64,000 nt of DNA from Sva-07 sp963747375 (GTDB lineage Bacteria; Actinomycetota; Acidimicrobiia; Acidimicrobiales; Ilumatobacteraceae), in the NCBI GenBank assembly GCA_963747375.1, contig CAVVFL010000034.1:18554-82553 (forward strand), read 5' to 3'. The translations under genes were made by a program, and so were the position numbers. The notes under the pieces were generated by a model. That model ran no database searches. It worked only from the letters and a program-made list of their open reading frames with translations, and was not told the origin of the DNA. Shown here piece after piece: positions 10,720-18,421 of this stretch; position 1 is the stretch's first letter; each line of letters begins with the position of its first letter.

Positions 10720-11688
10720 GTGAGCGAACTCGACGAGCGTGAGGTCCGACGGCGGTGGTTCGAGGAGACGTGCGTCGACCTGCACGAGCGGTTCGGGCCG
10801 TTGCAGGACGGCGAGCCGGCGTCGTACATCCCCGAACTGGCCATGGTCGATCCCGACCGCTTCGCCATCGCGGCGATGACGGCCGATGGCGAACACGTCG
10901 GGGTGGGCGATGTCGACCACGAGTTCACGATCCAGTCGATCTCGAAGCTCCTGATGTACGGCTTGGCGCTCGAGATGCACGGGCGCGACCGCGTGCTCGA
11001 ACGTGTTGGCGTGGCACCGACCGGCGACGCGTTCAACGCGATCGAACTCGACGAGGCCACCAACCGCGCTCCGAATCCGATGGTGAACGCCGGTGCGATC
11101 GCCATCACCGACCTGGTGGTCGGGGGATCGGTCGAGGAAGGCCTCGAGGAGATGCGGTCGATGTTCGAGCGGTACCTCGGCCGTCGACCGGAGATCGATC
11201 GGGCGGTGTGGTCGTCGGAACAACGCACGGGGAACCGCAATCGGGCGATCGCCTACCTGATGCTGAGCCGGGGCATCATCGGCGACGATGTGGAGGTCAC
11301 GCTGGACCTCTACTTCGGGCAGTGTTCGGTGCTCGTCACCGCCCGCGACCTCGCCGTGATCGGGGCGACGATCGCGAATCACGGGGTGCACCCGATCAGC
11401 GGTGAGCGGGTGGTGCCCCGTGAGGTGACGCGAGACATGCTGACCGTGGCCCTGACCTGCGGAATGTACAACTACGCAGGTGAGTGGGCCTACTCCGTCG
11501 GGATCCCGGCCAAGAGCGGTGTCGGCGGCGGCATTCTCGGGATGCTGCCCGGCGTGGGCGGGTTGGCGACATTCTCGCCTCGGCTCGACGCGATCGGCAA
11601 CAGCGTGCGCGGCTTGCGCGTGTTCGAGGAACTCTCGCAGCGCTTCGACATGCACCTGTTCGACCCCGACCGCCCGTGGCGACGCTGA
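10720..11688 (+). CDS. glsA: Glutaminase
   Basis: A complete protein of 322 residues of the serine-dependent glutaminase family, which deaminates glutamine to glutamate and ammonia. The hallmarks are IQSISKLLMYGLAL with the catalytic S-x-x-K, EATNRAPNPMVNAGAIA, and the C-terminal PAKSGVGGGILGMLPGVGG that closes the active site. The length is that of stand-alone GlsA without the STAS or ankyrin extensions. The start is GTG at 10720. It follows three beta-lactamase-fold hydrolases and shares that fold, but has its own upstream inverted repeat and is probably a separate unit. Confidence 0.95.
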   Translation: MSELDEREVRRRWFEETCVDLHERFGPLQDGEPASYIPELAMVDPDRFAIAAMTADGEHVGVGDVDHEFTIQSISKLLMYGLALEMHGRDRVLERVGVAPTGDAFNAIELDEATNRAPNPMVNAGAIAITDLVVGGSVEEGLEEMRSMFERYLGRRPEIDRAVWSSEQRTGNRNRAIAYLMLSRGIIGDDVEVTLDLYFGQCSVLVTARDLAVIGATIANHGVHPISGERVVPREVTRDMLTVALTCGMYNYAGEWAYSVGIPAKSGVGGGILGMLPGVGGLATFSPRLDAIGNSVRGLRVFEELSQRFDMHLFDPDRPWRR

Positions 11689-11737
11689 CCGTCACGTTCG
11701 GTGTCAGTTGGTGGCCGCGACGGTGATCATCGGTCGA

Positions 11738-12256
11738 TCACCGGTCGATCACCACGAGGTCGTCGACCATGCCGTTGACGAAGTGTGGCGGCCCACCGTC
11801 GACCTCTGGTGGCCCGTCGCTGGTGGCGGCCTTCTGCAGGTACTCCTGTGGGTTCGCCCCGGTGGGGATCGTGCACAGCAGGAGGTAGCGGCCGGGTTCG
11901 GCGAGGACGCCGTCGCCGACGGCGTCGATCTGCTCGCCGCCGGGTGCGGCCAGCAGCACCGCCGCCGGCGGACCGGCTGAGAACAGGTCGTCGAGGCCCG
12001 TCGCGACGATCTCGTCCACCGAACGTTCGTCGCCGTCGGGAAGTCTGAGGGCGACCAACTCGTGCAACTCGCTCTCGGAGCTGTTGTCGACCCGTACCCG
12101 GGTGCCGGCAACGACCTCGTCGGGGAGTTCCCCGAACGAGAAGTCGCTGAGTGTCACATCGAGGACACCGTCGGCTGCGGTGGCATCCACATGGTCGCCG
12201 CAGGCGGCGAACAGCAGCGGTGCACACAGGGCGAGCGCGAGGACGGTCCGCCTCAT
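11738..12256 (-). CDS. Cupredoxin-like lipoprotein
   Basis: A protein of 172 residues with a lipoprotein signal: MRRTVLALALCAPLLFAACG, lipobox FAAC, Cys at about residue 19. The mature part resembles a plastocyanin/cupredoxin beta sandwich (LDVTLSDFSFGELPDEVVAG, NSSESELHELVALRL, GRYLLLCTIPTGANPQEYL). A His in ELHEL and a Cys in LLLC sit where copper ligands occur in that fold, but metal binding is inferred. GGAGG lies 7 nt before the ATG at 12256. It overlaps the hemerythrin gene upstream by 4 bp, so the two are probably co-translated. Confidence 0.7.
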   Translation of the reverse strand: MRRTVLALALCAPLLFAACGDHVDATAADGVLDVTLSDFSFGELPDEVVAGTRVRVDNSSESELHELVALRLPDGDERSVDEIVATGLDDLFSAGPPAAVLLAAPGGEQIDAVGDGVLAEPGRYLLLCTIPTGANPQEYLQKAATSDGPPEVDGGPPHFVNGMVDDLVVIDR

Positions 12257-12987
12257 CGGGCCACCTCCAGGCGATTGGCGAGTACGGCGAAGTCGATCGG
12301 TCGCAACACCGATCGAGCCAGGCCGATGGTGGCGTCGAACGCCTCGGGCGGTGCCGCCAGACGCATGCCGGTGAACAGCTCGGTGCGGTCGTCGATGTTC
12401 ATCGCCGGCAGCATGAACGCCAGGCTCCGGGCCATCTCGTCGGGAGGGATCGAGCCGACGATCGCGCCGTGCATCGCGGCGATCTCCTCGACGCCGAGCA
12501 GCTGCGGCAGCCGTTGCATCACCGTGCGCTCCTCGAGGTCGATGTGTCCGAGGTACGAGCTGGTGAATCGGGCGAGGTCGAGGTGGAGGAGCTGGAGCAA
12601 CCGGCGCTGGTCGCTCGCGGCAGCGTCGATCGTGGCATCGGCGAGCTCGGTGACCGACGCGAACATCGCCTCGAGGTGCTCGTGGTCGGTGGTGATCTCG
12701 TTCGCGAGCTCGGGCAGGTGCCGTTCGAGCACCGGATCGATGATGCTGTCCTCGTGGTGGGCGTGCGATTCGAGGACGGCGGCAACCGACGTGATGTGGT
12801 CGGCGAGTGCCGCCCGGTCGCATCGGTCCGACGGATCGATGCTGCCGGCCGTCGATGTGACGGCGAACAGCTCGGCGCGGATGCCCTTGTGGATGTCGCG
12901 GTAGAGGTCGACAGCCGGGATCCGGAACTCGGGCTCGACGATTGCAACCTCGTGAGTGATGGGAATTGGAGGGCTGATGATGGTCAT
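12253..12987 (-). CDS. Hemerythrin-domain protein
   Basis: A protein of 244 residues with a four-helix hemerythrin-like domain at about residues 30-170. Candidate di-iron ligands are in HAHHEDSIIDPVLERH, TTDHEHLEAMF and LGHIDLEERTVMQRL, the H...HxxxE pattern of the family. A shorter helical tail follows, ending ANRLEVAR. Hemerythrins bind O2, NO or serve iron and redox sensing. It is the first gene of a two-gene operon with the cupredoxin lipoprotein (ATGA overlap at 12253-12256) and is divergent from the FMN split-barrel genes at 13127, with a palindrome between them. Confidence 0.85.
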   Translation of the reverse strand: MTIISPPIPITHEVAIVEPEFRIPAVDLYRDIHKGIRAELFAVTSTAGSIDPSDRCDRAALADHITSVAAVLESHAHHEDSIIDPVLERHLPELANEITTDHEHLEAMFASVTELADATIDAAASDQRRLLQLLHLDLARFTSSYLGHIDLEERTVMQRLPQLLGVEEIAAMHGAIVGSIPPDEMARSLAFMLPAMNIDDRTELFTGMRLAAPPEAFDATIGLARSVLRPIDFAVLANRLEVAR

Positions 12988-13079
12988 GGGTTCCTTTCCG
13001 CCGACTCGACCGTCGAGCCGACGCCGACCATCGTGAACGGTTCGCCGGCTGCGCGTTCCTGAACTCCCCGTATGCGGAT

Positions 13080-13097
13080 CGTGAGAGTTTCCTCACG
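13080..13097. promoter_or_regulatory. Palindrome between hemerythrin and PNPOx operons
   Basis: CGTGAG (13080-13085), spacer AGTTTC, then CTCACG (13092-13097) form a perfect 6-bp inverted repeat, flanked by the direct repeat CGTAT at about 13069 and 13096. It lies 30 bp upstream of the GTG at 13127 and about 95 bp from the divergent hemerythrin start. Position and symmetry suit a dimeric repressor or activator controlling one or both operons. Confidence 0.5.
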
Positions 13098-13126
13098 TAT
13101 CCTGAAGGCTCGATCAGGAGGCTGCG

Positions 13127-13603
13127 GTGGCGTTCGCAACGGAATTGGTGACGATCTTGGAGACCGGCGCGGGCCTGGTCGTGGGCACGGTGTCAGCCGA
13201 CGGTGAACCCCGCGCCGACCGGGCGTGGGCCGCGTCGGTGGCCGATGCCGACACCCACCGCATCCGGCTCGTGATGAGCGCCGATGACCCCGCAGTCGTC
13301 GAGAACCTGCAGTCCGGCGCCGTGTCGTTGACCGGCGCCGAGGCGATCTCCTACCAGTCGGTGCAGCTCAAGGGTCGACCGGTGGTGGTCGAGTCGCCGA
13401 CGGCCGCCGACATCGAACTCGCCCGGCTCCAGAGCGAGACGTTCTTCGAGGCCGTGCATCGATCGGACGGCAACCCGGTGGAGGCGTTGCGCCGGATACT
13501 GCCCCACCGGATGGTGGCGGTGGAGATGGTCGTCGAGGAGACCTTCGACCAGACCCCTGGACCGTCGGCGGGAGCAGCGCTTGCCGGGACGGCCGATGGG
13601 TGA
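13127..13603 (+). CDS. Pyridoxamine 5'-phosphate oxidase-like FMN split-barrel protein
   Basis: A protein of 158 residues of the PNPOx-like FMN-binding split-barrel superfamily: GAGLVVGTVSADGEPRADRA opens the barrel, followed by RIRLVMSADDPAVVENLQSG and the strand AISYQSVQLKGRPVVVE. Such proteins bind FMN, F420 or heme and act as reductases or redox sensors; the PNPOx reaction itself is not implied. AGGAGG precedes the GTG start at 13127. The gene overlaps the next one by 8 bp, giving an operon of two split-barrel proteins. Confidence 0.8.
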   Translation: MAFATELVTILETGAGLVVGTVSADGEPRADRAWAASVADADTHRIRLVMSADDPAVVENLQSGAVSLTGAEAISYQSVQLKGRPVVVESPTAADIELARLQSETFFEAVHRSDGNPVEALRRILPHRMVAVEMVVEETFDQTPGPSAGAALAGTADG

Positions 13604-14981
13604 GCTCGCCCTCGCCGACATCGAACGGTGCTTCGGTGGAGCGATCCCGGCGGTACTCGCGACGGCATCGGCCGGTGGTCTGCCGAACGTGACCTACATC
13701 TCGCGTGCGCACCGGGTGGACGACGAGCGGGTGGCGCTGTCGAACCAGTTCATGTCGAAGACGTCGCGCAATCTCGCCGACAACCCCCGAGCCAGTCTGC
13801 TGCTGATGGACCCGGTGACCCACGACGAGTTCCGCCTGTCGTTGGTGTACGAGCGCACCGAGCGGCGCGGGCCGGTGTTCGATCGGTTGCGGGCCGACAT
13901 CGAGGCGCTGGCGGTGCTGGAGAACATGCAGGACGTGTACCGGCTGCGCGCCGCCGACGTGTTCAGGGTCGTGGCGATGGAGCAGAACCCACCGAACCCG
14001 TCGGGCGTCATGCCGAGCGATGTCCCGCTCGGGCGTCGCCCGTCGCCGGAGCTGGGCGGCCTTGCCGAGCTCGCCCAGCGCATTGCTCGGGCAGGTGATC
14101 TCGACGCGATCGTCGACACGACCCTCGATGGGCTCGACCGGTCGTTGGGCTATCGCCACACCGTGCTGCTGCTGCTCGACGAGGGCGGCACCCGGCTGTA
14201 CACGATCGGGAGTCACGGTTTCGACACCGAGGGAGTCGGCGCCGAGGTGACGCTCGGGAAGGGGCAGATCGGTCTGGCCGCCGAGCGGTGCGAGCCGCTG
14301 CGCATCGGGGGCCTGCACCAGATGAAGAAGTACGCCCGGACGATCCGTCTCGGGTACGAGCAACAGGGCGTCGGGCCCGGTCACGAGCTGCCGGTGGCGG
14401 AGATCGACGGCGTGCAGAGCCGGATCGTGGTGCCGGCGATGGCGCGAGGCGAACTGGTCGGGGTGCTCGTCGCGGAGAGCCGCCGTCCGGTGGCGTTCGA
14501 CGCTGCGGACGAGCAACTGTTGGCCGTCGTCGCATCGCTGCTGGCGAGTGCGATCGAGCACGTCCGGGCGATCGAGCGCGACGGTCCCGACGAGCCTGCT
14601 CCGGGCCCGATGTCGGGCCTGTCGGCGGATCGATCGGCGGTTCCCGTCGGCCCGGACGGCGAGCTGGCAGTGCGGTTCTTCCCGGTCGACGGCAGTGTGT
14701 TCGTCGATGGCGACTACCTCATCAAAGGGGTTGCAGGTCGGATCCTCTGGTCGCTGCTGCGGGCGTATGTCGCAGACGGTCGGGTCGACTTCACCGATCG
14801 CGAGTTACGTCTCGACGCGAGCCTCGACCTTCCCGGGTTCAAGGACAACCTGGAGAGCCGGCTGATCCTGTTGAAACGCCGCCTCGACGAACGCGAGGTG
14901 CCGATCCGTCTCGAGAAGACCGGTCGCGGCCGGTTCCGTCTCGATGCGTCGGCGCGCCCTCGTCTCGAGTCGGTCGACTGA
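13596..14981 (+). CDS. PNPOx-like domain fused to GAF domain and winged-helix-like tail
   Basis: A protein of 461 residues with three parts. Residues 1-145 are a split-barrel PNPOx-like domain (IPAVLATASAGGLPNVTYIS, LADNPRASLLLMDP). Residues 160-320 form a GAF domain (AQRIARAGDLDAIVDTTLDG, RIVVPAMARGELVGVLVAE). Residues 350-455 form a C-terminal domain (GVAGRILWSLLRAYVADGRV, DFTDRELRLDASLDLPGFKD) that looks like a winged helix. The ATG at 13596 lies inside the previous gene. The design suggests a flavin- or ligand-dependent sensor that may act on DNA. It is intact with no frameshift. The function is inferred; the effector is unknown. Confidence 0.75.
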   Translation: MGELALADIERCFGGAIPAVLATASAGGLPNVTYISRAHRVDDERVALSNQFMSKTSRNLADNPRASLLLMDPVTHDEFRLSLVYERTERRGPVFDRLRADIEALAVLENMQDVYRLRAADVFRVVAMEQNPPNPSGVMPSDVPLGRRPSPELGGLAELAQRIARAGDLDAIVDTTLDGLDRSLGYRHTVLLLLDEGGTRLYTIGSHGFDTEGVGAEVTLGKGQIGLAAERCEPLRIGGLHQMKKYARTIRLGYEQQGVGPGHELPVAEIDGVQSRIVVPAMARGELVGVLVAESRRPVAFDAADEQLLAVVASLLASAIEHVRAIERDGPDEPAPGPMSGLSADRSAVPVGPDGELAVRFFPVDGSVFVDGDYLIKGVAGRILWSLLRAYVADGRVDFTDRELRLDASLDLPGFKDNLESRLILLKRRLDEREVPIRLEKTGRGRFRLDASARPRLESVD

Positions 14982-15130
14982 GAGACCGGCGCCCGGCGGG
15001 GGTGAGGGCGAGGTCAGTTGTACAGCATGCGACGACCGCCCATGAGCTCCCACGGGTTGTCGAGCGCCTTTGCCGAACTCCTACTCGACCACGGCGTCGT
15101 CTCGTCCGCGGACGACAGCAGTGGTGAAGG

Positions 15131-16204
15131 TCAGCGGGCGACGGCGGCGCCGAGGTGGTCGTGCACCGCGGGTGCGACCTCGGTCGCGTACAGCTCGATG
15201 CTACGCATCATCGTCTCGTGGGGAAGCGTCCCGGCGGAGTACTTCATGTCGAAACGGGAGGCGCCGAGCGCCTCCACGGTGGAAGCGATCTTGCGGGCGA
15301 CGGTCGCCGGCGAGCCCACGTGGAGCGCGCCGTCGGGGCCTGCTGCGTTCTCGAACTCGGCGCGGGTCGACGGCGGCCAACCGCGTTCCGCGCCGATGCG
15401 GTCGCGCATCGGCCTCCAGTGCGGCCAGAGTTCCTCGAGGGCCTGGTCGTCGGTCGGCGCGACATGGCCGGGCGAGTGGACGCCGATCGGCAGACGATCG
15501 TGGCCGAACTCGTCGAGGGCCCGGTGGTAGAGGTCGACGTAGGGGCGGAACCGTGCGGGCGACCCGCCGATGATGGCCAGCATGAGGGGCAGCCCGTGGC
15601 GAGCGGCCCGGACGACCGACTCGGGGCTGCCGCCGACGCCGACCCAGGTGCGCAGCCCGCCCGCGGTGCGCGGGTACACCTGCAGTCCGGGAATCGGCGG
15701 CCGGGTCGTGCCGCTCCAGGTGACCGGCTCCTCGCGGAGGAGGTGCGTGAACAGGTCGAGCTTCTCCTCGAACAGTTCCTCGTACTGATCGAGCGGGAAA
15801 CCGAAGAGGGGGAACGACTCGGTGAACGAGCCGCGCCCGAGGATCACCTCGGCGCGACCGTCGGAGATCGCATCGACCGTGGCGAAGCGCTGGTACACGC
15901 GGATGGGATCGTCGGAGCTGAGCACGGTGACGGCCGAGCCGAGCCGGATGCGTTCGGTGCGCGAGGCGATCGCCGCGAGCACGGTCTCGGGGGAGGAGAT
16001 GGCGAAGTCGTCGCGGTGGTGTTCGCCGACACCGAAGAAGTCGAGGCCGAGTCGATCGGCGAGGACGGCTTCGTCGACGACGTTGCGGATCACCTCCGCC
16101 TCGCTGAGACGGTTGCCGTCGGCGTCGACGGTCACGTCGCCGAAGGTGTCCAGGCCGAGCTGGAAGGCCGCCGGCGCGGATTCCGAGAAATTAGTTGCGC
16201 TCAC
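15131..16204 (-). CDS. LLM-class flavin-dependent oxidoreductase
   Basis: A protein of about 357 residues of the bacterial luciferase-like monooxygenase family. Motifs include AFQLGLDTFGDVTVD near the N-terminus, ADRLGLDFFGVGEHHRDDF, RIRLGSAVTVLSSDDPIRVY and AEVILGRGSFTESFPLFG. It belongs to the subgroup with a GEHH loop, which uses FMN or F420. The GTG at 16204 is taken as the start because earlier in-frame ATGs would run into the divergent gene at 16314. The substrate is unknown. Confidence 0.85.
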   Translation of the reverse strand: MSATNFSESAPAAFQLGLDTFGDVTVDADGNRLSEAEVIRNVVDEAVLADRLGLDFFGVGEHHRDDFAISSPETVLAAIASRTERIRLGSAVTVLSSDDPIRVYQRFATVDAISDGRAEVILGRGSFTESFPLFGFPLDQYEELFEEKLDLFTHLLREEPVTWSGTTRPPIPGLQVYPRTAGGLRTWVGVGGSPESVVRAARHGLPLMLAIIGGSPARFRPYVDLYHRALDEFGHDRLPIGVHSPGHVAPTDDQALEELWPHWRPMRDRIGAERGWPPSTRAEFENAAGPDGALHVGSPATVARKIASTVEALGASRFDMKYSAGTLPHETMMRSIELYATEVAPAVHDHLGAAVAR

Positions 16205-16313
16205 AAGCAGCTGAACCGATCGATCATCCCGAATATTCCCCGGCCGAACCGTAGTCGTGGTCGTCGTGTCGCCGGCGGCCACCCATCTCCCGGTCGACGC
16301 GTAGGGTGCGGCC

Positions 16314-17306
16314 ATGACCGAACTGAACCATCGCATCACGCTCGCCAAGCGTCCCACCGGTGCGATCACCGCGGACTGCTTCGCGACCGACGACGTCGAG
16401 ACCCCGACTCCCGGCCCTGGTGAGGTGCTCGTGAAGGTGGGCTGGTTGTCGATCGACCCGACCATCCGTGGGTGGATGGCGATGGACACCTATCTGCCGG
16501 CGATCGAGATCGGGGCACCGATCCGCAGCGGGGGCCTCGGCGAGGTGATCGAGTCGAACAACGATGCCTACCCGGTCGGCTCGACGCTGTTCGGAATGAC
16601 GGGGTGGCAGCAGTACGCCGTCATGGGCGCCGGCAGCACGCTCATCCCCGCTGGCATCGACCCGACGGCGGCGCTGAGCGTGTTCGGAGTCACCGGCCTC
16701 ACCGCCTACTTCGGACTGCTCGATGTGGGCCGGCCGGTCTCGGGCGAGACCGTGCTCGTGTCGGGTGCGGCGGGAGCGACCGGGTCGGTGGTCGGCCAGA
16801 TCGCGCGCATCAAGGGCTGCCGAGTGGTCGGTATCGCCGGGTCGGACGAGAAGTGTGCGTGGTTGGTCGATGAACTCGGCTTCGATGCTGCGATCAACTA
16901 CAAGACCGAGGACGTCGGCACGGCGATCCGCGCGGCGTGCCCCAACGGCGTCGACGTGTTCTTCGACAACGTCGGTGGCGAGATCCTCGAAGCCGGCATC
17001 GCCAACCTCGCGCTGCGCGGCCGCATCGTGCTGTGCGGCGCCATCGCCACCTACAACGACGATGCGCCACGCCCCGGTCCGCGCAACCTGTCGCTGTTGA
17101 TCTCGATGCGTGGCCGGATGGAGGGCTTCATCATCCTCGACTACATGAGCCGTGCCAACGAGGCGATCGGCGAGCTGGCGGGTTGGGTGATGGGCGGCGA
17201 CGTGAAGTTCGCGGTCGACGTGGTCGACGGCCTGGACAACGCTCCGGTCGCGATGGACCGTCTGTTCACCGGAGCCAATCAGGGCAAGGTGATGGTGCGC
17301 CTGTAA
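16314..17306 (+). CDS. NADP-dependent oxidoreductase of the MDR family (zinc-free)
   Basis: An intact protein of 330 residues resembling prostaglandin reductase / leukotriene B4 dehydrogenase-like MDR enzymes. The N-terminal GroES-like domain carries DPTIRGWMAMDTYLPAIEIG, the cofactor domain has SGAAGATGSVVGQIARIKG (AxxGxxG), and DVFFDNVGGEILEAGI follows. No zinc ligands are present, as expected for the family, which reduces alpha,beta-unsaturated ketones or quinones with NADPH. A TAGGGT hexamer stands six bases before the ATG, which suggests a leaderless transcript. It is divergent from the LLM gene. Confidence 0.9.
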   Translation: MTELNHRITLAKRPTGAITADCFATDDVETPTPGPGEVLVKVGWLSIDPTIRGWMAMDTYLPAIEIGAPIRSGGLGEVIESNNDAYPVGSTLFGMTGWQQYAVMGAGSTLIPAGIDPTAALSVFGVTGLTAYFGLLDVGRPVSGETVLVSGAAGATGSVVGQIARIKGCRVVGIAGSDEKCAWLVDELGFDAAINYKTEDVGTAIRAACPNGVDVFFDNVGGEILEAGIANLALRGRIVLCGAIATYNDDAPRPGPRNLSLLISMRGRMEGFIILDYMSRANEAIGELAGWVMGGDVKFAVDVVDGLDNAPVAMDRLFTGANQGKVMVRL

Positions 17307-17314
17307 CGCGCCGC

Positions 17315-18250
17315 TCAGGTGTGGACGAGGTGGTCGGCGGTGAGGGACGGTTCGCCGTCGAACCGGTAGGCCGCGAGCGGGCCGTCCGCGCCGGCGCTGT
17401 AGTCGACGCACAGCGCGAGCGGGTTGGTCACCGTCAGCGGTGGCCGGAACCAGTAGTGACCGAAGATCACCGGGACGTCGCCGGTGTAGGTCCACATCCG
17501 CTCGTCCGGGATCGGCTCGTCGGGGAGCGAGTCGACCGGTTGCTGGTTGGCGTCGCGGATCGGCGTGCCGGGCGGGAGGAGGTTGCTCCAGTGCGTCGCC
17601 GTCGGGTCCCACCACTTGAGCCGCACGTTGATGCGTTCGTGTCTGCCCTTGTCGCGGAACTTCAGGCCGTTCGGGAGGCGAACCTCGGGACCCTTGAGGA
17701 CTCGCTCGATGGCGTCGTAGGTGTCGTGGCCGTCGGTGCTCGCGTCGACGACGAGTTGCTCGGTGAGGCCGTTGCTCTCCGAGGCGCTGGAGCGGAGGTG
17801 GGCGAGGTCGTGGTCGGACCAGTAGGCATGGACGACTCGCAACCCGTCGAGTTCGAGCCACAGCGGGATCGTCGTGAACCACTCGACGAGTTCATGATGC
17901 AGCGGCGAGTCGAGCCCGACGGCGGCGATGAACGCGGCATGTTGCCCGCGGTTCTTCCTGGTTCGGCGGCGGAGGTGGTCGCCGGTGTCGCTGGGCGTGG
18001 CGTAGGCGACGGCGTTGAACTCGTGGTTGCCGAGCACGAGGTGGGCCGTGCCGGCGTCGACCATCCGCCTGACGATGTCGATCGTCTCGAGCTGCTGCGG
18101 GCCGCGGTCGATGATGTCGCCGACGAAGACCACCTCTCGCCCCGGGTGGCGCCATGCACCGTCTCGCTCGACGTAGCCCATGGAGCGCAGGAGTGCGACG
18201 AGTTTGTCGGCGTGTCCGTGCACATCACCGATCACGTCGTAGCCGGTCAT
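17315..18250 (-). CDS. Metallophosphoesterase (calcineurin-like)
   Basis: A complete 311-residue protein with all metallophosphoesterase signatures in order: DVIGDVHGHADKL, VFVGDIIDRGPQQ, LVLGNHEFNAVAY, and a distal VIFGHYWF. These supply the two-metal site. The family includes PrpE/ApaH-like Ser/Thr phosphatases and diadenosine polyphosphatases; this protein is closest in layout to PrpE-type enzymes but the substrate is not defined. Translation starts at ATG 18250, next to a palindromic repeat. It converges on the MDR gene with an 8-bp gap. Confidence 0.9.
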   Translation of the reverse strand: MTGYDVIGDVHGHADKLVALLRSMGYVERDGAWRHPGREVVFVGDIIDRGPQQLETIDIVRRMVDAGTAHLVLGNHEFNAVAYATPSDTGDHLRRRTRKNRGQHAAFIAAVGLDSPLHHELVEWFTTIPLWLELDGLRVVHAYWSDHDLAHLRSSASESNGLTEQLVVDASTDGHDTYDAIERVLKGPEVRLPNGLKFRDKGRHERINVRLKWWDPTATHWSNLLPPGTPIRDANQQPVDSLPDEPIPDERMWTYTGDVPVIFGHYWFRPPLTVTNPLALCVDYSAGADGPLAAYRFDGEPSLTADHLVHT

Positions 18251-18325
18251 GTGGGCATGACCCGTCGGACGTTGCCTGACGCGACCAACACGGCCCCGAT
18301 CCTACGCGCCCCCACCCCCACCCGG

Positions 18326-18375
18326 GTTTGGGTGACAGAACGGTTGGGCCGGGCCAACAGAACTGCAACGCAAAC
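18326..18375. repeat. REP-like palindromic repeat, copy 1 (degenerate left arm)
   Basis: Right arm 18354-18375 contains AACTGCAACGCAAAC, left arm 18326-18347 begins GTTTGGGTGAC and ends GGTTGG, and the spacer GCCGGG is 6 bp. The right arm matches copy 2 at 30124-30145 in 21 of 22 positions. The left arm is decayed, pairing with the right at roughly 15 of 22 positions. C-rich tract (about 18308-18323) on one side and G-rich tract (about 18376-18413) on the other extend the symmetry. It lies between two minus-strand genes. Confidence 0.75.
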
Positions 18376-18421
18376 AGGGTGGGCGTTGGGGTGGGGCGTC
18401 GGGGCGCGGGCCAGCCCGGGA

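Noticed and set aside
18225..18421. In-frame C-terminal extension of EF-G2 to 18225
   Set aside because: The expected EF-G C-terminus is found in another frame and stops at 18422; the extension merely translates the palindromic repeat.
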